Origin: Paenibacillus sp. PAMC 26794
GTDB taxonomy: Bacteria; Bacillota; Bacilli; Paenibacillales; Paenibacillaceae
DNA length: 64,000 bases
Direction: 5' to 3'
Assembly: GCF_000316035.1 (NCBI RefSeq)
Contig: NZ_ANHX01000041.1
Location: forward strand, 1 to 64,000
The translations under genes were made by a program, and so were the position numbers. The notes under the pieces are model-generated. The model saw only the letters and a list, made by a program, of their open reading frames with translations, was not told the DNA's origin and did no database searches. This document shows positions 18,092 through 26,922 of the stretch, in pieces (the first letter of the stretch is position 1; each line of letters starts with the position of its first letter).

Positions 18092-18301
18092 GTGGAAGAA
18101 TTACACAATCACGTTCGGGAGTTACGAGCCAGAGACCGGCTATCCCAAGCAGAACTGGCCAAACTCATTGGCGCATCTCGTCAAACCATTGCCCTGATTG
18201 AGCGTGGAGATTACTCTCCGTCGGTCGTTCTGGCACTAAAAATAGCACACGTATTTCGTGAACCTGTCGAAAAAATCTTTGAACTGAAAGGTGGAGATTA
18301 A
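18092..18301 (+). CDS. Small XRE-family regulator
   Basis: A 69-residue protein that is almost only a helix-turn-helix domain: LSQAELAKLIGASRQTIALIERG then LALKIAHVF and the typical short tail PVEKIFEL. Start is GTG with GGAGGTGAG upstream. It is the first gene of a two-gene unit with the DUF3169 membrane protein that begins two bases after its stop. Such XRE-plus-membrane-protein pairs are common in Firmicutes; the partner is often the regulated output, but the signal is unknown. Confidence 0.92.
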   Translation: MEELHNHVRELRARDRLSQAELAKLIGASRQTIALIERGDYSPSVVLALKIAHVFREPVEKIFELKGGD

Positions 18302-18302
18302 A

Positions 18303-19073
18303 ATGAAAAATTCATCATCCTCGTCCATTAAAAAGCGGTTGCGTCTTCCCTTGTATGCAGCAGGTGGCGCTGTAGTTGGTTTTCTCGGAGCTAGCGGAGT
18401 CAGTAAACTCCCTTCTGACTTGAACTGGACGCTGTCCGTGTACTATGACTATGATCTTTTATTCGCAATCCTGGCGGCTCTTGTGGTGGTTATGACACTG
18501 TGGAACATCTTCAGTCTCTCCCGCACGCCATCTGTCCCTCCCATGGAAGATGATGCTTATGGAGATTCCGATTCACTCATCTCTCCCGCAGAGCGCTCCC
18601 TCGGAAAAGCAATGATCCTCAGCGGATTCAGCGTTATTCTTACGTTTACCTGGGCAGCACTTGCCTTGTCCTTGTATGCATCCAACCGAACCATGCCGAA
18701 TTCTCCAGAACTGTTCAACCTCTTGAATTTTGTTGCTTCGTGTGTCTCTATTATCATCGTTGTGGTCGTGCAAACTCTGACTGTGAAGCGATACAACCGT
18801 TATTTCCCTGATCGTGCGCTGGATTTGAACTCGCGCAATATGAAAAAAGATCATTTTGAGAAGCTGGATGAAGGTGAAAAATGGATCGTGTATCGCGCAG
18901 CCTATCGTTCTTTTCAGATGATGAATGTACTTCTTGGTGTTGGAATGGCCTCTATGGTTCTATATTCGATGCTTTTTACCTTTGCTCCATTCCCAATTGT
19001 GATGCTCTCTGTGATCTGGATTGCCAACATTGGAATCTATTATCGTGAAACCTATCGTGCGAGTAATCAGTAA
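18303..19073 (+). CDS. DUF3169-family membrane protein
   Basis: A 256-residue integral membrane protein with a lysine-rich start (KNSSSSSIKKRLRL) and about six membrane helices (for example LLFAILAALVVVMTLW, SCVSIIIVVVVQTL). The acidic loop PPMEDDAYGDSD separates the second and third helices. It matches the DUF3169 pattern as I know it; no biochemical role is known. Start at 18303 has GGTGGAG upstream and overlaps nothing; it is coupled to the XRE gene. The gene at 19124 follows after 50 bp and may be part of the same transcript. Confidence 0.8.
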   Translation: MKNSSSSSIKKRLRLPLYAAGGAVVGFLGASGVSKLPSDLNWTLSVYYDYDLLFAILAALVVVMTLWNIFSLSRTPSVPPMEDDAYGDSDSLISPAERSLGKAMILSGFSVILTFTWAALALSLYASNRTMPNSPELFNLLNFVASCVSIIIVVVVQTLTVKRYNRYFPDRALDLNSRNMKKDHFEKLDEGEKWIVYRAAYRSFQMMNVLLGVGMASMVLYSMLFTFAPFPIVMLSVIWIANIGIYYRETYRASNQ

Positions 19074-19123
19074 TACATGGTTAGGTAACTATTTTGTAAA
19101 TATTTTCATAAAGGAGTGTTTGC

Positions 19124-21331
19124 ATGCATTTATCCAAACGAAAGACCCGTTTCAGGTTCACCTCCCTAACAGGAGCTTTTATGGCTGTGGTTCTGTCTCT
19201 CAGTCTGTGGGTACCCGCAGTTAAGGCGGAGACCTCGACTCCAGTAGCTGCCGAACAAGCAAAGACGAAAGCGCTGACAACCGAATCTGCTACAGCATTT
19301 CTCGATTCATTCTTCGATTCCCCTGAGACAAAAGCTCACTATGTTGGAGCCTCCGTTGTTGTGGTGAAGGATGGCAAAGTACTGGCGGAAAAAGGATATG
19401 GCTATGCTGATCAGGAGAACAAAACGCCTATCGATCCAAAAAATACCGCTTTCCGTGTAGCCTCTGTATCCAAAACGTTCACGTCAGCTGCTGTAATGCA
19501 GCTGGTAGAGCAAGGCAAGGTTGATCTGCAAGCTGACTTTCAGACCTATGTGAAAGGGCTCGAATTTGATAATCCTTTTGACAAACCTGTAACTGTGGAG
19601 AACCTGCTCACACACACGACCGGATTCGAGATTCGTGATCCGCAGCAGGAAGACATCCATACTGATTTTGACAAGTACATAGCGATGGAGGATTATGCAC
19701 AGCAACACATGCCTCCTGTCGTTCGAGAGCCTGGTAGCGCCTACATGTACGATAATTTTTCGTTTTTGCTGCTTGGCATGATTGTTGAGAATGTAAGCGG
19801 CGAGCCCTTTGAATCCTACATGCAACAACATATCTTCAAACCGCTAGAAATGGATAACAGTAGTTTCATGCTGGACAAAAAGTTCCAAAAGCAGCTGGCT
19901 ACTGGCTATGATGCGGCACACAATCCGCTTGATCTGTACACCATCGCTCCAACACCAATGCCTCAAGGTGGTATGTTGTCTACCGCTGAGGACATCGGGA
20001 AGTTCATGATTGCGTTCCTGAATGATGGCGTGAAGGACAACAAGCGAATTTTCAAGGAATCCACAGTGAAAAGCATGGAACAGTACCGTTCTTCCATTCA
20101 TCCACTGTTACCAAACACCACGTATGGATTCGAAGCTGCATTTCAGCTTCCCGGAGCAGGAAGTAGTCCAAAAATTATTACGAAAGCAGGCGACCTGACC
20201 GGATTCAGCTCTTATCTCTTCCTTATTCCCGAGCAAAATACAGGCGTTTTCCTGACGTATAATCAAAATGGAGCACTTCGTAATCTGTTCTACCCTGCAT
20301 TCATTCAGAACTTCTTCCCGCAATATGCAGAGCCTGTACAGTTCAAGGAATACACGCCGCAATCCGCAGCTGAGCTGCAACGCTTCACCGGATTGTACGC
20401 GGATCTACGAATTAGCACGATCGTCAGCTCCCTGAAAAATGACGGTACAGAGCCTGGACAACTGAGCATTTCGGACGTTTTTCTGGGTCAACGCAACCTG
20501 ATTCAAGTGGAAGATAATCTCTTCAAAGATGAATTGACCGGTCAATTCACAGCATTCAAGAAAAATGCTGATGGAACCATCTATATGAAAGAACCTTACC
20601 TCAACCCTATGGGTTATGAGAAAAAAGGACAAAAGCCTATGGGCTTCCGGGATGTTCGTGAGAACAGTCCTTATGCTGAAGCCATCTATGCCATACAATC
20701 TCTTGGATATTATGAGAATGATGTTAACAAGTCTTTCCAACCGAAATCAGCTGTGACACGAGCTGAATTTATTGAGAACACGCTTAAACTGAGTGGATTG
20801 AAGCCCAGCAAAACAACACCTCCTGCAGGCACCGACTGGGCAGACCATGCAGCAGCCGGATATATTCAACTTGGATATGAAATGGGTATGATTACTGGCA
20901 AGGACGAACAGCAGTTTAAGCCGGATCAAGTAATTATCCGCCAGGAAGCCATGGTCATGATGTGGAGAATTCTGCAACTGCAATATCCTAGTGAACTGTT
21001 CACGGATGTCAAACTTGCGGGACACACGGACCCATGGGCTGTACCAGCCGTTCAGATGATGGCGAAGCTTGGTATCCATGGACCTGAGGTGAAGGTATTG
21101 GAGGATGGTTCTGTTGATTTCCTTTCCCGCAAACCTCTGATTCGTCAGGAAGAGGCTGCGATCATGTATGCGCTGCTTACCCAACCAACAGATCAAATCG
21201 TCGCTGAACTGATGGCTGCTCAGCAGCCGCAAGCAGAACCTGCTGAAGAAGCCGAAGCTACAGCGGAGACATCTGAAACTGCACCGGTTCCAGTACCAGC
21301 GCCGGTCCCTTCTGCGTCTTCAGCACAATAA
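19124..21331 (+). CDS. Secreted serine hydrolase (beta-lactamase fold) with SLH region
   Basis: A 735-residue exported protein. A signal peptide ends near AVKA/E (residue ~36). The class C beta-lactamase/DD-peptidase-like domain carries the SxxK motif S114-V-S-K117 and a Y209-D-N211 motif; the third motif region reads KAGDLTG. After residue ~410 comes a spacer domain, then S-layer-homology repeats (about 510-690: AIYAIQSLGYYEN, AVTRAEFIENTL; AGYIQLGYEMGMITG, IIRQEAMVMMWRIL), and a Pro/Ala/Glu-rich tail. The likely job is an esterase or D-aminopeptidase-like activity held at the cell wall; true beta-lactamase activity is not implied. A terminator follows at 21384. Confidence 0.88.
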   Translation: MHLSKRKTRFRFTSLTGAFMAVVLSLSLWVPAVKAETSTPVAAEQAKTKALTTESATAFLDSFFDSPETKAHYVGASVVVVKDGKVLAEKGYGYADQENKTPIDPKNTAFRVASVSKTFTSAAVMQLVEQGKVDLQADFQTYVKGLEFDNPFDKPVTVENLLTHTTGFEIRDPQQEDIHTDFDKYIAMEDYAQQHMPPVVREPGSAYMYDNFSFLLLGMIVENVSGEPFESYMQQHIFKPLEMDNSSFMLDKKFQKQLATGYDAAHNPLDLYTIAPTPMPQGGMLSTAEDIGKFMIAFLNDGVKDNKRIFKESTVKSMEQYRSSIHPLLPNTTYGFEAAFQLPGAGSSPKIITKAGDLTGFSSYLFLIPEQNTGVFLTYNQNGALRNLFYPAFIQNFFPQYAEPVQFKEYTPQSAAELQRFTGLYADLRISTIVSSLKNDGTEPGQLSISDVFLGQRNLIQVEDNLFKDELTGQFTAFKKNADGTIYMKEPYLNPMGYEKKGQKPMGFRDVRENSPYAEAIYAIQSLGYYENDVNKSFQPKSAVTRAEFIENTLKLSGLKPSKTTPPAGTDWADHAAAGYIQLGYEMGMITGKDEQQFKPDQVIIRQEAMVMMWRILQLQYPSELFTDVKLAGHTDPWAVPAVQMMAKLGIHGPEVKVLEDGSVDFLSRKPLIRQEEAAIMYALLTQPTDQIVAELMAAQQPQAEPAEEAEATAETSETAPVPVPAPVPSASSAQ

Positions 21332-21383
21332 AAATAAAACATCTTCATACCGTTTAGATTTATCATGCTTATGAGGCAAGAAA

Positions 21384-21431
21384 AAACAGGCTTGTTCAGA
21401 AGGGTACGATCCTTCTCGAACAAGCCTGTTT
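21384..21431. terminator. Bidirectional terminator
   Basis: AAACAGGCTTGTTC and GAACAAGCCTGTTT form a perfect 14-bp outer stem with AGAAGG/CCTTCT inside. It separates the convergent gene at 19124 from the operon ending at 21484. Confidence 0.9.
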
Positions 21432-21483
21432 CGTTACTTTTCATAAATTATTATAGCGATCGGTTACTGAGTTATATCCGTCT

Positions 21484-22533
21484 CTATTCGATCAACGAAG
21501 ATACATGGTGGTTCCCGTTGCGCTGATCAAACTTGGCTGCAGCGGTCTGAGCATGCTCCGCAAAGTAATCGGCCAGCTTGAGCAGGTCGCCTGGATCACC
21601 TTCATACGGGAAGGATGCTGGCAGACGCAATCGGTATTCTGGAGATTCTTCCACCCAGCGGCGAAGCAACGATGCTGCTCTGGCATAAAACAACATTTTA
21701 GCGTAAGGATCTTCATGATCAGCAGCGAACACCAGTGTTTCCTCCAGCACATCAATGCCTTTTGCCGGATTCGTACGTGTGAGATAATCCATCTGCTCCG
21801 CAAAACTCTGCACAAAATCGTTCTGGCCTTTAATCAGGCGATATCCCTTGGTCTGATGTTTATCTGCTTCCGCAGTCCGTCCCAACCGATATAGCGGCAT
21901 CAAAATTTCAGACAAAGTCAGATGCGGAATCTCTGCACAGCTCATACGCCCTTTCAGGATAGGCTGTGCCACCTCCAACACCTTCTCATCGTCTCCTTTT
22001 AACAAGAAATATCGCATAATCTCATCCTGCTCACATGCTTCGCAGTCACTCATAAAGTCACGATCCATCGTTCTGAATCGATCATAACTGCGTCCCACTT
22101 CCTCCAGCTCCCCAAAATCCATAAAGATCCGGAACCGATAATACCAGTAGGAGCGTTCGCTGTAACCGTAGGACTTGAAACGCCGTCCGAAATCCTCCAA
22201 CAGCTCCAGGATCTTCTCGCGTGATATTTCTGGGAAGTCGGGCATCTTGCCCAATATCCATTTGTACGACCACATTAACGTTTCTTCATCATATTCTTCG
22301 GGCTGTTGGTCGAACTTGCCCAGCTGCCAGGAAAAAGCAATCAGTGCTTTCATCGGATAACCGCAGAATGTTGCTGTCTCCACAATCTCCGATCTTGCTT
22401 CGTATGCCTCTTCCTCCATGCCGTTCACATCGGCAACTCTTGCCGCTTCCTCCAGCATACCGAGCTTCGCCGGACCATTGGGCAAGCCATAGGCCTCGTC
22501 CATCAGTTCTTCAAAATCCATCTCTGTCTTCAT
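21484..22533 (-). CDS. Helical-repeat (TPR-like) protein coupled to HSP90
   Basis: A 349-residue, largely alpha-helical acidic protein without signal peptide. Repeated helix pairs such as AKLGMLEEAARVADVNGMEEEAYEARSE (split over two helices) and MPLYRLGRTAEADKHQTKGYRL look TPR-like, but I cannot assign a named family. Its ATG overlaps the stop of the HSP90-family gene by one base, so the two are translationally coupled. A TPR-type scaffold beside an HSP90 recalls eukaryotic HSP90 co-chaperones; a role as co-chaperone or client adaptor is inference only. Confidence 0.75.
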   Translation of the reverse strand: MKTEMDFEELMDEAYGLPNGPAKLGMLEEAARVADVNGMEEEAYEARSEIVETATFCGYPMKALIAFSWQLGKFDQQPEEYDEETLMWSYKWILGKMPDFPEISREKILELLEDFGRRFKSYGYSERSYWYYRFRIFMDFGELEEVGRSYDRFRTMDRDFMSDCEACEQDEIMRYFLLKGDDEKVLEVAQPILKGRMSCAEIPHLTLSEILMPLYRLGRTAEADKHQTKGYRLIKGQNDFVQSFAEQMDYLTRTNPAKGIDVLEETLVFAADHEDPYAKMLFYARAASLLRRWVEESPEYRLRLPASFPYEGDPGDLLKLADYFAEHAQTAAAKFDQRNGNHHVSSLIE

Positions 22534-24368
22534 CAGGCATCCCCCTTACGATCTGTATTTGCACGCAAACCCCAATCTATAAAACGAACAATGCCCTGAT
22601 TTAACACTTCAAGCTCCTGCTTGCTCATGGCATAATGCCCCATCATAAGTGCATTGACGTATAACATTTCGATGGCAATCGGCGTCATCTGGTCATCCGG
22701 TGATGTCAGTACCCGCTGAATAATCGGATTACTCACGTTCAAATACAAGGTTGAGTACCCTGTTGAACTCATGTTAGAAGATAATGAACCCAGAACAGAC
22801 GAGAACAATTCCGTGCTCTCCTCACTTGCTTTTTCAAGCGCACGAAGTGTTGAGGATTCCTGAGACAGCGTGAACAACACCGGCAGATCCGATGGCTTAA
22901 AACCTTTCACCTCAGCCCGACAACGGAAGCGCTGTAAGGCAGAATCGGCCAGTCGCAAGGCATCATAATATTGATTGCGTTCAGCGGGTGGCACATCGGT
23001 GAAACTCATCGAGACCTGATCCGGCTGTAGCCGCTCCGTGTGTACGTTGTGCACGGTCATCGGCAGTGTCGCCATCAACTCGCTGTCATAGATGTAACCA
23101 CCATTAATCACCAGCATCGATTGTGCGGATGCCACATGATGAATCTGACGGTACTCATCAACAGAGGACGTGAAATACAATGTCTCTCCTTCATCGATTA
23201 GCTCCCCCAGTTCACGGTGACCCCTCGTGCTCTCAAAAGGCAACCAGCGATGAATCATCGCGTAGAATGCTTGATCCTGCACAGCTAGTGCCTTCATGGA
23301 CAGAGCATGCAGGCGAATCAGCTTCTGAAGCCGTTCCGTCTGGCTCTCAGCCATGTCGGCCAGTCCCTTGCGAAGTGCGTCTCCGAGTTCGGAGCGAACT
23401 TCCTCCAGCTTTTCATTTTCATAAAAATGTTCTCGTGATGCCGTCGGTTGAAGCTCATCTGTCCAGATCAGACATTTCACAAAGAACGTCCACTCTGGCA
23501 AAATGTTCTCAGCCTTCTCCGAAATCAGCATTCGCTTCAAGTAAACCCGGTGAGAACGCTTGGCATTCAGATTAACCGCGTGTGGCAGCACAAAAGCAAT
23601 ACCTCCGGTACGGCCTGAAGCTGTCGTCAACGGAATGAAGTCCTGGAACTGCTCGCCAAGCAGACGTTCACCAAAAGCCAGTACCTCCGCTCTGCGTGAA
23701 CGTGCGAGTGCAGGGTCCATCAGCCAGATCGGTGTCTCGCTATTCACCACATGTTGCTCGCCGTCATGATGCAGCGTGACCGGATACGGCAATAACGCTC
23801 CGTAATAGAACAGAGCTTCTTTCACATAATCCGGTTCAAAGTAGTGCGCCGCGTCCGGTGTGCAACGCAGATATACTTTGGTCCCCGGAGACAGTTGTGT
23901 GTCCAGCTGTCGAATCGTATAGGTGCCATCCGGCTTGCCCCGCCACTCCATCGAAGGGCCGCCCTTCGCGGATTGCGTCAGCATGACAATTTCGTGACTC
24001 ACCATGAAACAGGATAACAACCCGATCCCGAAACGTCCGATAAACGAAGTCTCTCCATTCAGCAGCGCTTGCTGCCCCCTCTTCGAGGATTGTCCAATCA
24101 TGGCCAGGAATTCATGGATGTCAGCTTCAGTCAAACCGATGCCGTTGTCCTCCACCATCATGGTCAGTTGCTCACCTGTTCCCGTCAGTTCAACACGCAC
24201 TTGACCCTGATACCCTGGCTCCGCCTCCGTTCTTGCGGTAATCGCATCAGTCGCATTCTGCATCAGTTCACGCAAGAACACCTTAGGACTGCTATATAGA
24301 TGGTTGGATAAAATCTGGATCATCCCGCTCAGGTTCACTTGAAAACGATATTCATTGGATGCTGTCAT
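22533..24368 (-). CDS. HSP90-family protein (HtpG-like)
   Basis: A 611-residue chaperone of the HSP90 family. The GHKL ATPase motifs are intact: ELMQNATDA, MVEDNGIGLTEADI, GQSSKRG, and RFGIGLLSCFMV. The middle domain (about 230-400) has LKRMLISEKAENILPEW and the TASREHFYEN catalytic-loop-like segment. The C-terminal dimerisation part is divergent from classical HtpG. It is the first gene of a two-gene unit with the helical-repeat protein. This type is a separate HSP90 branch known in actinomycetes and Paenibacillus; clients are unknown to me. Confidence 0.9.
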   Translation of the reverse strand: MTASNEYRFQVNLSGMIQILSNHLYSSPKVFLRELMQNATDAITARTEAEPGYQGQVRVELTGTGEQLTMMVEDNGIGLTEADIHEFLAMIGQSSKRGQQALLNGETSFIGRFGIGLLSCFMVSHEIVMLTQSAKGGPSMEWRGKPDGTYTIRQLDTQLSPGTKVYLRCTPDAAHYFEPDYVKEALFYYGALLPYPVTLHHDGEQHVVNSETPIWLMDPALARSRRAEVLAFGERLLGEQFQDFIPLTTASGRTGGIAFVLPHAVNLNAKRSHRVYLKRMLISEKAENILPEWTFFVKCLIWTDELQPTASREHFYENEKLEEVRSELGDALRKGLADMAESQTERLQKLIRLHALSMKALAVQDQAFYAMIHRWLPFESTRGHRELGELIDEGETLYFTSSVDEYRQIHHVASAQSMLVINGGYIYDSELMATLPMTVHNVHTERLQPDQVSMSFTDVPPAERNQYYDALRLADSALQRFRCRAEVKGFKPSDLPVLFTLSQESSTLRALEKASEESTELFSSVLGSLSSNMSSTGYSTLYLNVSNPIIQRVLTSPDDQMTPIAIEMLYVNALMMGHYAMSKQELEVLNQGIVRFIDWGLRANTDRKGDA

Positions 24369-24477
24369 GTTTCACTCACCTTCCTTATAAGTCCAAACAC
24401 AATATGTACCCATACGATGTATTCATATGGATGTGTTAGACGAATTCATTATGTAATCGTTAAAAACATCACGTCAA

Positions 24478-24503
24478 GCCGGCCCTGGATTACCAAGACC
24501 GGC
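24478..24503 (-). other. Hairpin in 491-bp gap upstream of HSP90 gene
   Basis: GCCGGTCTTGG and CCAGGGCCGGC form an 11-bp stem (two G-U pairs on the minus strand) with a TAAT loop. There is no T run. The gap from 24369 to 24859 otherwise holds only the RpiR promoter; no gene is visible in it. Confidence 0.45.
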
Positions 24504-24780
24504 GTTAGATGAATATTTCAGGCATTCATGAGACGTATGGCTCTATCTTTCATTACCACGTTATGAATAGCAATGAAACGGATGTTCTACCCTAAAATAA
24601 GGATACATGTTACAAGGCAGAGTGAAAACACACCTGAGACCCGATTTGAAGTGAAATTCAGGTTAAGTGCGCACCCTGCATCCGGGACTATTGACGGAGA
24701 AATACATCTTTTTTCGTCATGCATTTGAAGTTTAGTTCTTCTTCGTTTCGTCACCCTATGGAATAGTCGGGCTGTGCAGA

Positions 24781-24809
24781 TTGAGAAATAAATATACGCA
24801 GGTTATGAT
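24781..24809 (+). promoter_or_regulatory. RpiR-type gene promoter
   Basis: TTGAGA (24781-24786), 17-bp spacer, TATGAT (24804-24809). The predicted mRNA start near 24816 leaves only ~14 bases before the ATG at 24830, which favours the later start at 24860. Confidence 0.65.
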
Positions 24810-24859
24810 GTGGAGATATATGCTATGGGATGATTTATAGAGAGGAATGGAACAACTGT

Positions 24860-25654
24860 ATGGAATCCAAACTACTTCAAAAATTAAAATATGCTTCACA
24901 ATTAACCGCACAGGAGAAGCATATTGTGGACTATATCCTGAACAATCCCGAAGTTGTATTTGATTCTACAGCCCATGAACTGGCTCAGCAGACCTATACA
25001 AGCTCATCCACAATTGTTCGCTTATGCAAAAAGCTGGGTACCAAGGGGTACCCAGACTTTCAGTTAAAGCTTGCTCTTGAATATCAACAGATACCTTCCG
25101 CGATGCAAACGCAGGATCATGCAATTGCAGAACAAGGCAACGTGCTGGCTGCCATCGACTCGGTTCCTTACCTGTACCAGCAGGCGCTGGAGGATACCCG
25201 TCGGATGTTAAACGCTCCTGTTTTGCTACGAATCGCTAGCTGGGTCAAAGAATCCGTACGCATTGATATCTATGGCAGTGATATGAATTATTATCTGGCT
25301 CAACAGGCTTGTGCCAAGTGGAATGAACTCGGCATATCTGCGATTGCTCACAATAGTCCGAACATGCATTATTTGAACACGATGAATCCCAATAGCCTGA
25401 CGCTGTCTTTTGTTATATCGCACACAGGTGAGAACCAATCGATGATTGAAGCCGCCAAAGTGCTGAGCAACAAACAGATGAAAGTCATCGCGGTCACGGG
25501 CAACAACCATTCAACCCTGTCCAAACACTGTGATGAAACGTTACTGGCTCACGGATACAATGAACAATTAAGGCTATCCAAAATGTCTTCGATGGTCTCG
25601 GTACTCTACATTTTCGACATGTTGTACATGGGGAGCATTAGCGATACGTATTAA
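24860..25654 (+). CDS. MurR/RpiR-family transcriptional regulator
   Basis: A 264-residue regulator with an N-terminal RpiR helix-turn-helix (LTAQEKHIVDYILNNPEVVF, YTSSSTIVRLCKKLGTKGYPDFQ) and a C-terminal SIS sugar-phosphate-binding domain (IDIYGSDMNYYLAQQACAKW, VISHTGENQSMIEAAKVL). Such proteins sense sugar phosphates. The start is chosen from family length and the promoter position; ATG 24830 is the alternative. It is convergent with the oxidoreductase gene at 25658, with only three bases between stops, so they are not in one operon, though they may serve the same sugar pathway. Confidence 0.9.
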   Translation: MESKLLQKLKYASQLTAQEKHIVDYILNNPEVVFDSTAHELAQQTYTSSSTIVRLCKKLGTKGYPDFQLKLALEYQQIPSAMQTQDHAIAEQGNVLAAIDSVPYLYQQALEDTRRMLNAPVLLRIASWVKESVRIDIYGSDMNYYLAQQACAKWNELGISAIAHNSPNMHYLNTMNPNSLTLSFVISHTGENQSMIEAAKVLSNKQMKVIAVTGNNHSTLSKHCDETLLAHGYNEQLRLSKMSSMVSVLYIFDMLYMGSISDTY

Positions 25655-25657
25655 CGA

Positions 25658-26647
25658 TTAACACTGGTCCGCTGCAAATACAATCCCGGCATTCTTGCGC
25701 GCACTCATGAGAACACTCATCACAGACTGGCTGTGTTCAAGCAGTTCGTAACACCGTTTGTGATCCCCATTTGCGTGGATGTCCCTGAACGCTTCCCACT
25801 CATAGTACAGCCAATTGGATTGGCTCTGTGCATTATACGCCTCAGCAGGCTCATTCCCGATCTGAAGCTTGATCTCCCGGCAACCGTTTGCTCCTCCCAC
25901 TACCTGAAGATAACCTTTCTCTCCCTGAATGAGCACAAAGTTCATGCTGCTCGTGTCTTTGGCACCTACACATTCCGCAATAAACTCCGGATATTGGAGA
26001 ACCACAACTCCTGACGTATCAATACCGTTTGCATGCTGATTCGCAGTATACGATACGGCATTCGGACTGCCGAACAGATTCATGACCAGATGAAGATTAT
26101 AAATATTGATATCCATCAGCGCTCCGCCGGAGAATTGTGGATTAAAGACATTCGGTGTTTCCCCTGCAAGAAGGTCATTGTATTTGCGCGAGTATTGACT
26201 ATAGTTACACTGGATAAGTTTGATCGGACCAAGCTTCGGTAGTTGCTCCTGTATGACTTTAATATTGGGCAGATGAATGTTGGAGATGGCTTCAAACAGC
26301 AACAGATTCTTTTCTTTAGCAAGTGCAATCAGCGTTTCAGCTTCCTGAGGCGTGGACGTGAACGGTTTTTCGCAGACGACATGTTTGCCATGTTGAAGTG
26401 CCTGATAGGCCTGTTCGTAGTGCATGCTGTTCGGTGAAGCAATATATACGAGATCTACATTTGTATCTGAAAATAGGGATTCCAGGTCCGTATAGATTGT
26501 ACTTACCCCATATTTACCCGCAAGCTCCTGTGCTGTCTCTCTCTTCCGGGAGTACATCGCTGTACACGTAACATCTTCCAGTTCATTGATCGCAGATAAA
26601 ATGGCATCCACAATGGACCCTGTACCCATCGTTGCTATATTCATCAT
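25658..26647 (-). CDS. Gfo/Idh/MocA-family oxidoreductase
   Basis: A 329-residue NAD(P)-dependent oxidoreductase. The Rossmann start MNIATMGTGSIVDAIL, the nucleotide-binding segment YIASPNSMHYEQAYQAL and the signature CEKPFTS are typical; the C-terminal domain includes GGALMDINIYNLHLVM with the usual catalytic-His region. These enzymes act on cyclic sugars and inositols; the exact substrate is not readable. GGAG lies nine bases before the ATG at 26647. It is alone on its strand, facing the RpiR regulator. Confidence 0.9.
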   Translation of the reverse strand: MMNIATMGTGSIVDAILSAINELEDVTCTAMYSRKRETAQELAGKYGVSTIYTDLESLFSDTNVDLVYIASPNSMHYEQAYQALQHGKHVVCEKPFTSTPQEAETLIALAKEKNLLLFEAISNIHLPNIKVIQEQLPKLGPIKLIQCNYSQYSRKYNDLLAGETPNVFNPQFSGGALMDINIYNLHLVMNLFGSPNAVSYTANQHANGIDTSGVVVLQYPEFIAECVGAKDTSSMNFVLIQGEKGYLQVVGGANGCREIKLQIGNEPAEAYNAQSQSNWLYYEWEAFRDIHANGDHKRCYELLEHSQSVMSVLMSARKNAGIVFAADQC

Positions 26648-26922
26648 ATCGTTTCGCTCCTATCGTTGGTTGTTTGTCAGTTGGCTCTCTTCGCTGCTCT
26701 GGTTGAGTGTAATGTTATCACGATCAAGTCAGGCGGAGAATGCTTTCGCACTGGATTGGCAGCATCATGCGCAATTCGATTTCAGGTTGGATTGTGTATG
26801 AAATTCAATTTCATTCTCTTCTTTTTTTCATGTTTGAGATCTAACATATCTTCCATAGTTTACCGATATAACATAAGGAATTAACGACATACATATAGAA
26901 GAACGAAGGGGACGATGAACGA

